NCBI GenBank assembly: GCA_964506075.1
Contig: CAZDKO010000025.1
Location: forward strand, 1 to 25,130
Source: CAZDKO01 sp964506075 [NCBI: uncultured bacterium]
Lineage (GTDB): Bacteria; CAZDME01; JAYEMH01
DNA: 25,130 nucleotides
Reading direction: 5' to 3'
A program made the translations under genes and the position numbers. The notes under the pieces were generated by a model, which saw only the letters and a program-made list of their open reading frames with translations, was not told where the DNA came from and searched no databases. Positions 17,036-25,130 of the stretch are shown here, piece by piece (the stretch's first letter is position 1; each line of letters starts with the position of its first letter).

Positions 17036-17314
17036 ATGGTTAGAAAAAGAGATTTAATCGTTGAAATCGCCCAGGAAACCGGCATAACCCAGGAAGCAAC
17101 TAAGATGACTGTAGAAGCGTTGTTTATGCAGATTAGCGAAAATTTAGCCAAGAACCGCCACATTGAGTTAAGGAACTGGGGGATTTTTAAAGTAAAAAAG
17201 CGCAAGGGACACCTGGCCAGAAATCCTAAAACCGGGGAGAAATTTCCTATTCCCAGTCACCGGGTCGTAGTTTTTAAGCCGGGTAAAAAAATGAAGGAAA
17301 TGATAGAAAAATGA
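17036..17314 (+). CDS. HU/IHF-family DNA-binding protein
   Basis: A 92-residue histone-like protein that would bend and compact DNA as a dimer. It shows the two N-terminal helices, the turn ELRNWGIFKVKKRKGHLAR (about 54-72), and the beta-arm start RNPKTGEKFPIPSHRVVVF, where the Pro at the arm tip is the usual intercalating residue. ELRNWG rather than the E-L-x-G-F-G of HU and IHF is a small variation. HU and IHF subunits cannot be separated confidently; a single-gene homodimer seems likely. A GGGAAAAAAGAG stretch precedes the ATG. It lies 38 bp after dnaE and overlaps hisS by 4 bp. Confidence 0.92.
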   Translation: MVRKRDLIVEIAQETGITQEATKMTVEALFMQISENLAKNRHIELRNWGIFKVKKRKGHLARNPKTGEKFPIPSHRVVVFKPGKKMKEMIEK

Positions 17315-18615
17315 AAGAGAAAAAAACAGGGTCAAAAAATCTTATTTGCCGGCTGACGTCGGTTAAAGGAATGGCCGATATCTTACCGGGAGAGATCGTG
17401 TACTGGAGATATCTGGAGAATCTGGCGGGTGAGTTTTTTCCTTTTTTTGGCTATAAAGAAATAAGACTGCCTTTATTAGAAAAAACCGAACTTTTCTCCC
17501 GGAGTATCGGGGAGGATACCGAAATAGTTAATAAAGAGATGTATACTATACGAGAAAAAGACGGGGAAAACGTTAGTTTACGGCCGGAAGCGACCGCCTC
17601 GGTAGTCAGGGCTTTTTTAGAGCATAATCTGTTTTTAGGTGGAGATATTAAAAAATTTTTTTATGCTGGTCCGATGTTCCGGCGGGAAAGACCCCAATCC
17701 GGAAGGATGCGCCAGTTTCACCAGCTGGGAGTAGAAGTTATCGGGAACGGAGATGCGACTCTAATAGACGCCGACGTGATTCATTTAGCCGATAAATTTT
17801 TGAAGAAAGCCGGAATTATGGATTTTGATATCCAGATAAATCATCTGGGTTGCAGCGAATGTAGAAAAAAATACATCAAGATATTAAAAGAATACTTTAA
17901 TACAACCATAAGAGCTCTGTGTCCGGATTGTCAACGGCGTTTTGACACCAACGTCCTTCGGATTTTAGATTGCAAAAAGGATAACTGCCGGGTGTTAATA
18001 AAGGGGGCACCAAAAATAACGGATTCCCTTTGTGAAAAATGCCTGGAGCATTTACTTCAAGTAGAGGGGATTCTAAAGTTGACGGATACAAAGTTTAGTT
18101 TAAACCCTCACCTGGTGAGGGGTCTTGATTATTACACCGGGATAGTTTTTGAAATAATTCATCCCGGTTTAGGCGCGCAGAATGCCCTGGGGGCAGGCGG
18201 CCGATACGACAATTTAATTGAACAGTTTGGCGGTCCATCCCTGCCGGCGACCGGTTTTTCTTTCGGACTGGAGCGGTTAATTATCAGTCTTAAAAAATCA
18301 GAAGTGCAAGTTCAAGAAGAAAACAAAACAGAGATTATACTGATTGTCCTCGGAAAAGACAATCTCAGAAAATCTTTGGAAGTCAGGCAGAGACTTTGGC
18401 AGGAAGGTTTCAGGGTTGAAATCAGTTACGATGAAAATAAAAGTTTAAAAGCTCAGCTTAGACTGGCTGACAAGTTGAAGATAAAATTCGTTTTGATTTT
18501 AGGTGAAGAAGAAAAGGTTAAGGGAAGTATCCAGGTTAAAAACATGGAAACAGGTAAACAGGGAATGATAAAAATTGAAGATTTAATAAACTATTTAGGA
18601 GAAAAACGTGTTTGA
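17311..18615 (+). CDS. hisS: Histidyl-tRNA synthetase
   Basis: A 434-residue class II synthetase that charges tRNA-His. Motif 1 region follows [13 protein letters not shown] (16-28), motif 2 is [19 protein letters not shown] (122-140), the histidine-specific loop is [10 protein letters not shown] (268-277), and motif 3 is [10 protein letters not shown] (314-323). A C-terminal anticodon-binding domain follows from about 335. The insertion domain carries four Cys pairs: 181/184, 204/207, 221/226 and 241/244, which could bind zinc. The start ATG lies in an ATGA overlap with the upstream gene. The first 15 or so residues are a short basic extension. Confidence 0.97.
   Translation: MKEKKTGSKNLICRLTSVKGMADILPGEIVYWRYLENLAGEFFPFFGYKEIRLPLLEKTELFSRSIGEDTEIVNKEMYTIREKDGENVSLRPEATASVVRAFLEHNLFLGGDIKKFFYAGPMFRRERPQSGRMRQFHQLGVEVIGNGDATLIDADVIHLADKFLKKAGIMDFDIQINHLGCSECRKKYIKILKEYFNTTIRALCPDCQRRFDTNVLRILDCKKDNCRVLIKGAPKITDSLCEKCLEHLLQVEGILKLTDTKFSLNPHLVRGLDYYTGIVFEIIHPGLGAQNALGAGGRYDNLIEQFGGPSLPATGFSFGLERLIISLKKSEVQVQEENKTEIILIVLGKDNLRKSLEVRQRLWQEGFRVEISYDENKSLKAQLRLADKLKIKFVLILGEEEKVKGSIQVKNMETGKQGMIKIEDLINYLGEKRV
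18597..18601 (+). promoter_or_regulatory. Shine-Dalgarno AGGAG deciding the GTG start of aspS
   Basis: AGGAG lies 6 nt before the GTG at 18608 but 18 nt before the ATG at 18620 (codon 5). Spacing favours the GTG start, which overlaps hisS by 8 bp. Confidence 0.65.
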
Positions 18616-20395
18616 TTTAATGGGTGACTGGAAGCGTTCCCATAATTGCGGGGAATTAAACAAAGGCAATATCGGAGAAAATATTACTTTAATGGGCTGG
18701 GTAGGCAGCCGTCGTGACCACGGCGGGCTGATTTTTATTGACCTGAGAGACAGGTACGGTCATACCCAGATTGTTTTTAATCCTCAGGAAAATAAAAAGG
18801 CTCACGAGAAAGCCGAAAAACTCAGGGATGAATTTGTTATCGCCGTCCAGGGAGAGGTCAGGCCTCGTCCGGAAGGGACTGTCAACCCGAAACTTTCTAC
18901 CGGTGAGATAGAAATTGTGGTTAAAGAGCTGAAAATCCTTAACAAAGCCGAAGCTTTACCTTTTTTAGTGAATAGCGAAGATAACAATTTACCGACCGAA
19001 GAAGTTCGTTTATCTTACCGCTTTCTGGATTTACGCCGGACTCAGATGCAGAAGAACATTATTTTCCGTCACCTCCTCCTAAATTATATCAGAAAATTTC
19101 TTTTTGAAAAAGGCTTTATAGAAATAGAAACCCCTTATTTAACCAAAAGCACACCCGAAGGGTCACGCGATTATTTAGTGCCCAGCCGCGTCAATCGGGG
19201 CAGGTTTTATGCCCTGCCTCAATCACCGCAACTTTTTAAACAGCTTCTGATGATCAGTGGTTTTGACCGGTATTATCAAATTGCGCGTTGTTTTAGAGAT
19301 GAAGACCTCAGGGCAGACCGTCAGCCCGAACATACACAAATTGATATGGAGATGTCTTTTGTCAGTGTTGATGATATTGCTGTTTTGATTGAAGGAATGT
19401 TCAAGGTGATATTTAAGAGTTTATTTAATATAGATTTGGAAACACCCTTTCCCCGGATGTCTTACGATGAAGCTATGGAAAGACACGGAACCGATAAACC
19501 TGATTTAAGGTTAGAGGTACCCTTGATGGATATTTCTTCTCTGGTTAAAGATAGTGAATATAAAATTTTTAGTGAGCTGATTAAAAAGGGAGGGAAGGTT
19601 AAAGGGTTATTGATTAAGGGGAGAGCCAATTTAAGTCTTTCTGAAATTGAGAAGATCAGAAGAAAAGCTGTTGATTTCGGATTTAAGGGCCTTTCCTGGT
19701 TGAAACATAATACTGAAACCGGAATTGAGGCTTCTTTCCAGAAATTTGTTACTCCTGAAGTTATGGACAGAATTAAAAATTGTTTTAAAACCTCCGTTGG
19801 CGATATCATTTTTATTCTGGCTGACGAAGAAAAGAAATTCCGGGAGACAATTTGTCCTTTAAAAGATTACTTAGGGGAATTGTTTGGTTTAAGGAACGAG
19901 AGCGATTTTAAATTCCTGTGGGTCAGGGAATTTCCGCTCTTTGAGTATAACGAAGATGAAAAAAAATGGCAGTCGGTGCACCATCCGTTTACTATGCCGG
20001 AAGAGGAATACTGTGATAATCTTGAGAAAAGCTTTAAAGAGGCAAAATCCCTGGCCTATGATTTGGTGTTAAACGGAGAAGAGATCGGCGGCGGGAGTAT
20101 CCGGATTCATCGCCGGGAACTTCAAGAAAGAGTGTTTAAAATATTAAAGATAAATTCAGTTGAAGCCGACAAAAAATTCGGTTTCCTGTTAGACGCCTTG
20201 GAATACGGCGCACCGCCTCACGGTGGTATTGCGCTGGGTTTAGACCGTCTCTGTATGCTTCTTCTGGGGAAAAATTCAATCAGAGAGGTGATTGCCTTTC
20301 CTAAAACTCAGAGAGCAATCTGTCTTTTAACCAAGGCGCCGTCTGAAGTAGAAGAGAAACAGCTGGAAGAATTACACATAAAAATCAAAAAATAG
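18608..20395 (+). CDS. aspS: Aspartyl-tRNA synthetase, likely non-discriminating (AspRS)
   Basis: A 595-residue bacterial-type class II AspRS. The N-terminal OB-fold binds the anticodon ([20 protein letters not shown], 30-49). The catalytic domain has [13 protein letters not shown] (182-194), [12 protein letters not shown] (204-215) and motif 2 [20 protein letters not shown] (228-247). A GAD insertion spans roughly 290-420, and motif 3 is GIALGLDRL near the end. His38 in RRDHGG and Gly90 in RPEGTVN occupy positions where discriminating enzymes such as E. coli AspRS have Leu and Lys. In Pseudomonas-type enzymes a His and a Gly here go with charging of both tRNA-Asp and tRNA-Asn. That dual role, requiring the amidotransferase GatCAB, is an inference; no gat genes lie in the window. 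Confidence 0.96.
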   Translation: MFDLMGDWKRSHNCGELNKGNIGENITLMGWVGSRRDHGGLIFIDLRDRYGHTQIVFNPQENKKAHEKAEKLRDEFVIAVQGEVRPRPEGTVNPKLSTGEIEIVVKELKILNKAEALPFLVNSEDNNLPTEEVRLSYRFLDLRRTQMQKNIIFRHLLLNYIRKFLFEKGFIEIETPYLTKSTPEGSRDYLVPSRVNRGRFYALPQSPQLFKQLLMISGFDRYYQIARCFRDEDLRADRQPEHTQIDMEMSFVSVDDIAVLIEGMFKVIFKSLFNIDLETPFPRMSYDEAMERHGTDKPDLRLEVPLMDISSLVKDSEYKIFSELIKKGGKVKGLLIKGRANLSLSEIEKIRRKAVDFGFKGLSWLKHNTETGIEASFQKFVTPEVMDRIKNCFKTSVGDIIFILADEEKKFRETICPLKDYLGELFGLRNESDFKFLWVREFPLFEYNEDEKKWQSVHHPFTMPEEEYCDNLEKSFKEAKSLAYDLVLNGEEIGGGSIRIHRRELQERVFKILKINSVEADKKFGFLLDALEYGAPPHGGIALGLDRLCMLLLGKNSIREVIAFPKTQRAICLLTKAPSEVEEKQLEELHIKIKK

Positions 20396-20404
20396 TCAGA
20401 AGAG

Positions 20405-21373
20405 ATGACGAAAAAGAGACATTTGCAATTTAGAAGTGACGAAGAAGCCTTGACGCTGTTTGGCAACCAGGATGAATATTTACGGCTTCTGGAGAGTACT
20501 TTCTCCGTTAAGATTATGTTCCGCGGTGAGAAAGTTGAAATCAGCGGGCAGGACTATGAAAAGGTGACAAATTTTCTTGAGGAAATTCTGGCTGATATCC
20601 GGCAGCATCACCGTTTAAATCGCCAGGAAATGATTGATGCCATTCACAATTTTAAAGGAAAGGATAAAATTAAACTTCCGTCCGATATTATTGAAGTTTC
20701 TTCCAAAAGACGTTTTATCCGTCCCCGGACTCCGGGGCAAAGTGATTATATTGAAGCGATTCGTCATTATGACATTGTTTTTGGCATTGGTCCGGCTGGA
20801 ACGGGGAAGACTTATCTGGCCATGGCCATGGCCGTCAACAGTTTGACCCGGGGAGAAGTAAGCCGGATTATTTTGACCCGGCCGGCCGTTGAAGCCGGAG
20901 AGAAACTCGGTTTTCTTCCGGGAGACCTGTATGAAAAGGTTTCTCCTTATTTAAGACCTCTTTATGATGCGCTTTATGACATGCTGGAGGTGGAAAAAAT
21001 CAAAAAGTATATGGATAGAGGAATCATTGAAGTGGCCCCTTTAGCTTTTATGCGCGGAAGAACGTTAAACGATTCTTTTATTATTTTAGACGAAGCTCAG
21101 AACAGCACTTCTGAGCAGATGAAGATGTTTTTAACCCGGCTGGGTTTTGATTCAAAAACCGTTATTACCGGGGATATTACTCAGGTGGATCTTCCCAATA
21201 ACCGGCTTTCCGGGTTAATTGAAGTCGGTGAGCTTTTAAAACACATTAAAGGGATAGAATTTGTGTATTTTTCAGAAAAAGACGTAGTCCGCCATGAATT
21301 AGTCCAGAAAATAATCAAGGCATATTCTCAGAAAGACAGGATGAAGGAGCAAAGTGGAGAAGAAAAGATTTAA
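20405..21373 (+). CDS. PhoH-family ATPase (PhoH/PhoL, YbeZ-like)
   Basis: A 322-residue cytoplasmic ATPase. The N-terminal 65 residues resemble the KH-like RNA-binding part of YbeZ/PhoL proteins. The P-loop domain has GPAGTGKT (129-136), LTRPAVEAGEKLGFLPGD (157-174), Walker B FIILDEAQN (225-233) and TGDITQVDLP (255-264). The family is linked to RNA metabolism and is commonly encoded next to ybeY, as here with pgpH between them. ATG start after AGAAGAG. It overlaps pgpH by 20 bp. The biochemical role is not settled for the family. Confidence 0.94.
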   Translation: MTKKRHLQFRSDEEALTLFGNQDEYLRLLESTFSVKIMFRGEKVEISGQDYEKVTNFLEEILADIRQHHRLNRQEMIDAIHNFKGKDKIKLPSDIIEVSSKRRFIRPRTPGQSDYIEAIRHYDIVFGIGPAGTGKTYLAMAMAVNSLTRGEVSRIILTRPAVEAGEKLGFLPGDLYEKVSPYLRPLYDALYDMLEVEKIKKYMDRGIIEVAPLAFMRGRTLNDSFIILDEAQNSTSEQMKMFLTRLGFDSKTVITGDITQVDLPNNRLSGLIEVGELLKHIKGIEFVYFSEKDVVRHELVQKIIKAYSQKDRMKEQSGEEKI

Positions 21374-23516
21374 TTTAATCAGAGATAGATTACAGAAAAT
21401 ATCCTTTAAGCATAAGGCAGCTGTGTTAAAAATTATAGGATTCTATTTACTTGTTTTAATTATTTTTGCGGGCAGCTGGATTTTATCTATCCCGGGCGGA
21501 TTTTCCTACCAGATAAAAGTGGAAGAAGGTTCCATCGCCCAGCAAGATGTTTATGCTCCCAGAGATTTCTGGGCGGTTGATAGAGAAGCAACCAGAGTGG
21601 GCATAGATAAAAAAATAGCCGAAATGTATCGGCCTATTTGTGATTTGGACATAAAATCCCGGGAAAAAACATTGAACATTTTATTTGAATTAATTGAAAT
21701 GAAGGATTTATCCCCGGAAAGAAAAGAAGAAATAAAAAAATATTTAACCTCAGAATATCCGCAGTATCTTTTACCGGCGGAATTTAGAGAGGCTTTAGTA
21801 AAAGCGAATAAGAAAGATATCCTGGTAGATAGCGGTAAATCCGAGAGGCAAAGCGTAAATTTAGACCAAACCGTTGATTTAACCTCTCTTAAAAACAGTT
21901 TTATTCCGTATCTGGAGAGGAATTTAAAACTTGATTCTGAAGAAATCAAGTCTATCAATAAAAACTTTACCCCTACTTTAATTTTTAATTCGGAAAAATC
22001 TTCAGCTTTTCGTGATGAACTGGCTAATTCAGTTTCTCCTCAGGAAAAATTTATTGCCCAGGGCGAAAATATTGTCAGAAAGGGAGAAAAAATTACCGCG
22101 GAGCAGTTAGGGTACCTTGATAATTTAAATAAACTGACAATGAAAATTAATCTTAAGAAGAAAATCCTCGGTATCGGCGGATTAATTTTCATTGTTTCTC
22201 TTATTATAATCATTTTTTTACATAAGTTTCCACAGCAGTTTAATCTTTTGAACCAGTATCTGGGGCTGTTTGCTATTGTTTCAATAGGAATTCTCTTTTT
22301 AGCCCGGTATTTTTTAAAATGGTTTCCGCCGGTGTTTATTCCTGTCGCTTCGGGAGCGATGCTTATAGCTTTACTTTTATCGAGTTCTTTAGCCATTGCC
22401 TTTGCTTTTTACATCTCTATTCTTGTCGGGAACCTGGCCGGAGGCAATTTCCCGATTTTAGTAATTTTATTCCTGGGTTCATTAGTCGGTATTTTAGCCG
22501 TTAGACATGTCAGGCAAAGACTTGACCTTTTCCGGGCGGTGATTTTGATTGGTCTGGTTAATATGGCAGCTATTCTCAGTTTCGGCCTTATGAATGATTT
22601 AAAATTTCCGGAGATAGGCAGACAGATTCTCTGGGGGTGGGGTAATGGTCTTTTATGCGTCATTATCGTCACCGGTCTTTCACCGGTATTTGAAAGTATT
22701 TTTAAAATTAGTTCAGATATTAATCTTTTAGAACTATCCGATCTTAACCGTCCGGTGTTAAGAAAATTAATGATTGAAGCTTCAGGTACATACCATCACA
22801 GTTTAATAGTTGGTAATTTAGCCGAAGCGGCGACTGAAAGGATTAAGGCCAATTCTTTGTTAGCCCGGGTTGGTTCTTATTATCATGATATTGGTAAACT
22901 GTATAAACCGGAATACTTCAGTGAAAATCAGGCGAAATCTAAAAGCCGTCATGAAAAGATAACCCCCCGGATGAGTAGCCTGGTGATTGCGGCTCACGTT
23001 AAAGAAGGTGTTGCTTTAGCTAAAGAATGTAAACTGCCCCAGGTGTTAATTGATTTTATTGAACAGCACCACGGTAATACTTTAATGTGGATGTTTTATC
23101 AGTCCGCCCTGGAAAAAAAGGGTGCCAACGAGATTAAAGAAGATGATTTCCGTTATCCCGGCCCTAAACCGCAGAGCCGGGAAATTGCCGTGGTGATGTT
23201 AGCCGATGCCGTTGAAGCGGCATCCCGGACGCTGGATGACCCTACCCCTTCCCGGATTAGAAATCTGGTTTATCAAATTATTAACGATAAATTTTTAGAT
23301 GCCCAGCTGGAAGAATGCAATTTAACTTTAAGGGATTTACACGAAATAGGAGAAAGTTTTATTCATACTTTAACCGGACTTTTCCATGTCCGGGTTGAGT
23401 ATCCTCAAGGTGAGAAGAAAAATAATGGTCGTCGAACTAAGAAAAAAAACGGGACAGACTTCATATCTCTGGGTGAAAAAGACCGCTCGGAAGATTCTGG
23501 CAAAATTGAAACTTAA
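21354..23516 (+). CDS. pgpH: PgpH-type 7TM-HD cyclic-di-AMP phosphodiesterase
   Basis: A 720-residue membrane protein of the 7TMR-HD family, whose studied members hydrolyse c-di-AMP to pApA. One membrane anchor lies at about 24-46 and an extracytoplasmic 7TMR-HDED domain at about 50-265. A seven-helix membrane bundle spans about 270-450, and a cytoplasmic HD domain follows. Metal ligands visible are His481 (YHHS), His511-Asp512 (YYHDIGK), His548, His572 (QHHGN) and Asp618. The last 35 residues are charged and look disordered (GRRTKKKNG). GTG start, with AAGGAG (21344-21349) upstream, overlaps phoH by 20 bp. The 3' end overlaps ybeY by 92 bp. No diadenylate cyclase gene (disA/cdaA) is in the window. 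Confidence 0.93.
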   Translation: MEKKRFNLIRDRLQKISFKHKAAVLKIIGFYLLVLIIFAGSWILSIPGGFSYQIKVEEGSIAQQDVYAPRDFWAVDREATRVGIDKKIAEMYRPICDLDIKSREKTLNILFELIEMKDLSPERKEEIKKYLTSEYPQYLLPAEFREALVKANKKDILVDSGKSERQSVNLDQTVDLTSLKNSFIPYLERNLKLDSEEIKSINKNFTPTLIFNSEKSSAFRDELANSVSPQEKFIAQGENIVRKGEKITAEQLGYLDNLNKLTMKINLKKKILGIGGLIFIVSLIIIIFLHKFPQQFNLLNQYLGLFAIVSIGILFLARYFLKWFPPVFIPVASGAMLIALLLSSSLAIAFAFYISILVGNLAGGNFPILVILFLGSLVGILAVRHVRQRLDLFRAVILIGLVNMAAILSFGLMNDLKFPEIGRQILWGWGNGLLCVIIVTGLSPVFESIFKISSDINLLELSDLNRPVLRKLMIEASGTYHHSLIVGNLAEAATERIKANSLLARVGSYYHDIGKLYKPEYFSENQAKSKSRHEKITPRMSSLVIAAHVKEGVALAKECKLPQVLIDFIEQHHGNTLMWMFYQSALEKKGANEIKEDDFRYPGPKPQSREIAVVMLADAVEAASRTLDDPTPSRIRNLVYQIINDKFLDAQLEECNLTLRDLHEIGESFIHTLTGLFHVRVEYPQGEKKNNGRRTKKKNGTDFISLGEKDRSEDSGKIET
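23407..23414 (+). promoter_or_regulatory. Shine-Dalgarno AAGGTGAG deciding the ybeY start
   Basis: AAGGTGAG lies 10 nt before the ATG at 23425. The ATG at 23386, which would give 13 more residues, has only TTTTCC in front. The 23425 start also gives the usual YbeY N-terminus (MVVEL). Confidence 0.7.
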
Positions 23517-23862
23517 CCGGATGGAATTGAGCATTCGGTTGGTTGATAACCGGGAGATAAGAAACCTTAACCGGAAATATAGAGGCGTCAACCGGGCTAC
23601 CGACGTACTGGCTTTTTCACAGAGGGAGGGTGAGTTTAAGAAAATAAGCCCCGGCTTACTCGGAGATATTGTTATTTCACTGCCTCAGGCAAAGATTCAG
23701 GCCAGGGCTTTGGGACATTCATTTAAAGAAGAAATGGCGGTATTGATTATACACGGGATACTGCATCTTTTGGGTTATGACGATGGAAATGTTAACCAAC
23801 GGAAAAGGATGTTTGTGAAACAGGAGCAATTGATGAACTGGCTGAAAAAGGAAAAAATATAG
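23425..23862 (+). CDS. ybeY: Endoribonuclease YbeY (16S rRNA maturation factor)
   Basis: A 145-residue single-domain metalloprotein involved in 16S rRNA 3'-end processing and ribosome quality control. It has LNRKYRGVNRATDVLAFS with the conserved Arg, LGDIVIS, and the zinc motif HGILHLLGYDD. In the usual motif, H-G-x-L-H-L-x-G-Y-D-H, the last residue is the third zinc ligand; here it is Asp (GAT). The first two His are present. Asp at this place also occurs, as I recall, in Bacteroidota homologues, so activity is probably retained. Length is slightly short but normal. It overlaps the end of pgpH by 92 bp in another frame. A longer start at 23386 is possible but less likely. Confidence 0.93.
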   Translation: MVVELRKKTGQTSYLWVKKTARKILAKLKLNRMELSIRLVDNREIRNLNRKYRGVNRATDVLAFSQREGEFKKISPGLLGDIVISLPQAKIQARALGHSFKEEMAVLIIHGILHLLGYDDGNVNQRKRMFVKQEQLMNWLKKEKI

Positions 23863-23872
23863 GGGATTAGCT

Positions 23873-24490
23873 ATGAATGATTTAAAAAGGAATCCGGCTA
23901 TTAGACTCCGCCGTTATTTTGTTGCCGGTTTACTGGTAATTCTTCCTCTGGTTTTAAGTGTCTATATTTTCTGGGTATTGTTTTCCTGGATAGAAGGGAT
24001 AATGAATAATTTACTCAGCCGATTATCCATTATCTATATACCGGGTTTAGGCGTTTTGTTACTTTTAGTATTAATTACCTTTATTGGCATGGTAACCACG
24101 AATTTTATCGGGAAGAAGCTTCTTTCTGTCTTTGAAAAAATTATTACGCGTATCCCTCTTTTTAATAAAGTGTATAAAGCGATTCGGGAAATCAGTTATG
24201 CTTCTTTAGGAACGGGGAAAGGTCTTTTTCGCGAAGTGGTTCTGGTTGAATATCCCCGTGAGGGCATTTTTGCTCTGGCCTTCGTAACCGACCAGACCCG
24301 GGAAGAAATTGCCCAAAAATTAAATAAACCGTGTCTGAATATATTTATTCCTACTTCTCCTAATCCCACTTCAGGGGTGTTTATTGTAGTGCCTCAGGAT
24401 AAAGTTATTCATTTATCTATGCCGGTGGAAGAGGCTTTTAAACTGGTTATTTCTGGCGGATTTTTTACTCCCCAGCAAACGGAAAGATAA
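23873..24490 (+). CDS. DUF502 family membrane protein
   Basis: A 205-residue protein with two membrane helices near 14-38 and 58-76 and a soluble C-terminal domain. Family marks are RLRRYFVAGLLVILPL (11-26), TRIPLFNKVYKAIREI (92-107) and FIPTSPNPTSGVFIVVP (158-174). The function of the family is unknown. It starts 11 bp after ybeY at an ATG with only a weak GGGATTAG in front, and ends 3 bp before recO, so it is part of the same unit. Confidence 0.9.
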   Translation: MNDLKRNPAIRLRRYFVAGLLVILPLVLSVYIFWVLFSWIEGIMNNLLSRLSIIYIPGLGVLLLLVLITFIGMVTTNFIGKKLLSVFEKIITRIPLFNKVYKAIREISYASLGTGKGLFREVVLVEYPREGIFALAFVTDQTREEIAQKLNKPCLNIFIPTSPNPTSGVFIVVPQDKVIHLSMPVEEAFKLVISGGFFTPQQTER

Positions 24491-24493
24491 AAT

Positions 24494-25130
24494 TTGGGTA
24501 TTTATAAAACATCAGGCATTGTTTTAGCCAGTCAGGACTGGAGAGAAACCAGTAATATCGTGACGCTTTATACCCGGGGTTTCGGCAAAATTAACGCCAT
24601 CGTTAAAGGATTAAAAACAAAAAAGGGAAAAGGAGCAGGCGGCTTAGACCAGTTTAGCGAGAACGAGATTATATTTTACAGGAAAAGAAGCGGCCTGCAC
24701 TTAATTGATAAATGGAGTTTGAAAAGCTCCAATTATCGTCTTTACGGCGGGTTTAAAAAATTCATAGTTGCTTCAATTATCGCTGAAATGGTTATTGAGT
24801 ATATTGAAGAGGAGGAGAAGAATATCCGTATTTACGAACTGCTCAACAAAACGATTAAGTTTTTAAGCGAAGGAAATAACGAGGAGTTGTTTTTAGCCGG
24901 CTTTACCATTCATTTTTTAAAGGCCTTAGGTTATAAACCTAATTTAGACCGGTGTTTCCGTTGTAAAAATGAGGAATTTCAGGAATCGGTTTTTTTCTCT
25001 TTAAGGGAAGGGAGCATCGTTTGTAATAAATGTAAAATGAACCGGGATAAATTAGTCGTCCTTAAAAGAGAAACCCTGGGGGCGGTCAGATATTTACAAA
25101 ATACAATGTTTGAGAAAAGTATACATTTAA
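24494..25130 (+). CDS. recO: DNA repair protein RecO, 3' truncated by window end
   Basis: 212 codons are visible and no stop is reached. RecO helps load RecA onto SSB-coated single-stranded DNA in the RecFOR pathway. The N-terminal OB-fold reads LGIYKTSGIVLASQDWRETSNIV... with the typical GIVL and RE-x-SNIV pattern, then TRGFGKINAIVKGLK. A helical part and the zinc finger follow: Cys154, Cys157, Cys177 and Cys180 (C-x2-C and C-x2-C). Start is TTG at 24494 with only a weak GGAAAG upstream; no better start lies nearby and the N-terminus fits the family. A full protein would be about 240-250 residues, so 30-40 are missing. Confidence 0.92.
   Translation, partial: MGIYKTSGIVLASQDWRETSNIVTLYTRGFGKINAIVKGLKTKKGKGAGGLDQFSENEIIFYRKRSGLHLIDKWSLKSSNYRLYGGFKKFIVASIIAEMVIEYIEEEEKNIRIYELLNKTIKFLSEGNNEELFLAGFTIHFLKALGYKPNLDRCFRCKNEEFQESVFFSLREGSIVCNKCKMNRDKLVVLKRETLGAVRYLQNTMFEKSIHL

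Noticed and set aside
23386-23424. Longer N-terminus for ybeY starting at 23386
   Set aside because: It has no ribosome site, and the extra 13 residues are not typical of the family; 23425 has AAGGTGAG at good spacing.
1-25130. Mobile element, prophage, defence island, tRNA or rRNA
   Set aside because: I saw no transposase, integrase, phage or defence genes, and no tRNA-like cloverleaf in the gaps. All genes share a similar base composition and direction.

Overview
The window is a 25.1 kb contig end from a bacterial genome, with moderate-to-low G+C (about 40% by eye) and the standard genetic code. All 19 genes recognised lie on the + strand and are packed tightly, often with 4-20 bp overlaps. 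TTG and GTG starts are frequent. The first 47 bases are not genomic: positions 15-47 match the Illumina TruSeq read-1 adapter exactly. This points to an assembled or metagenomic contig. The combination of GuaB3, a non-discriminating type AspRS, a MetE-like core enzyme and the block phoH-pgpH-ybeY-DUF502-recO would fit an uncultured lineage such as Omnitrophota or a neighbouring phylum. That placement is recall and inference, not shown by the sequence.

Layout. (1) 48-471: the C-terminal half of a PD-(D/E)XK nuclease, cut by the contig end. (2) 472-609: a gene-free stretch built of degenerate 7-bp units in inverted halves. (3) 610-6694: an exopolysaccharide or O-antigen type cluster with three GT4 glycosyltransferases, a polyprenyl glycosylphosphotransferase that starts the lipid-linked glycan, and an O-antigen ligase/polymerase-like membrane protein. 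A good sigma70-type promoter (2905-2933) precedes the third glycosyltransferase. (4) 6678-11348: a MetE-like enzyme, uvrB, nadC and birA, all overlapping or abutting and continuous with the glycan genes. (5) 11349-11556: a second gene-free stretch of the same repeat style, with a 21-bp and a 46-bp near-duplicate. (6) 11557-25130: coaX, guaB3, dnaE, an HU/IHF-like gene, hisS, aspS, phoH, pgpH, ybeY, a DUF502 gene and a recO that runs off the contig end, with no gap above 40 bp.

How the genes work together. The first cluster would make a glycan on undecaprenyl phosphate at the inner membrane. The rest is housekeeping: cofactors (NAD, biotin attachment, CoA), guanine nucleotides, replication and repair (UvrB, DnaE, RecO, probably the nuclease), tRNA charging, and RNA/c-di-AMP metabolism (PhoH, YbeY, PgpH). 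Features that could change how cell biology is read are the AspRS residues suggesting indirect Asn-tRNA synthesis, the Asp in place of the third YbeY zinc-ligand His, and an apparently intact PHP metal site in DnaE.

I found no defence system, prophage, CRISPR array, insertion sequence, tRNA or rRNA. I see no convincing undescribed multi-gene system. The most unusual structure is the pair of intergenic heptad arrays at operon boundaries.
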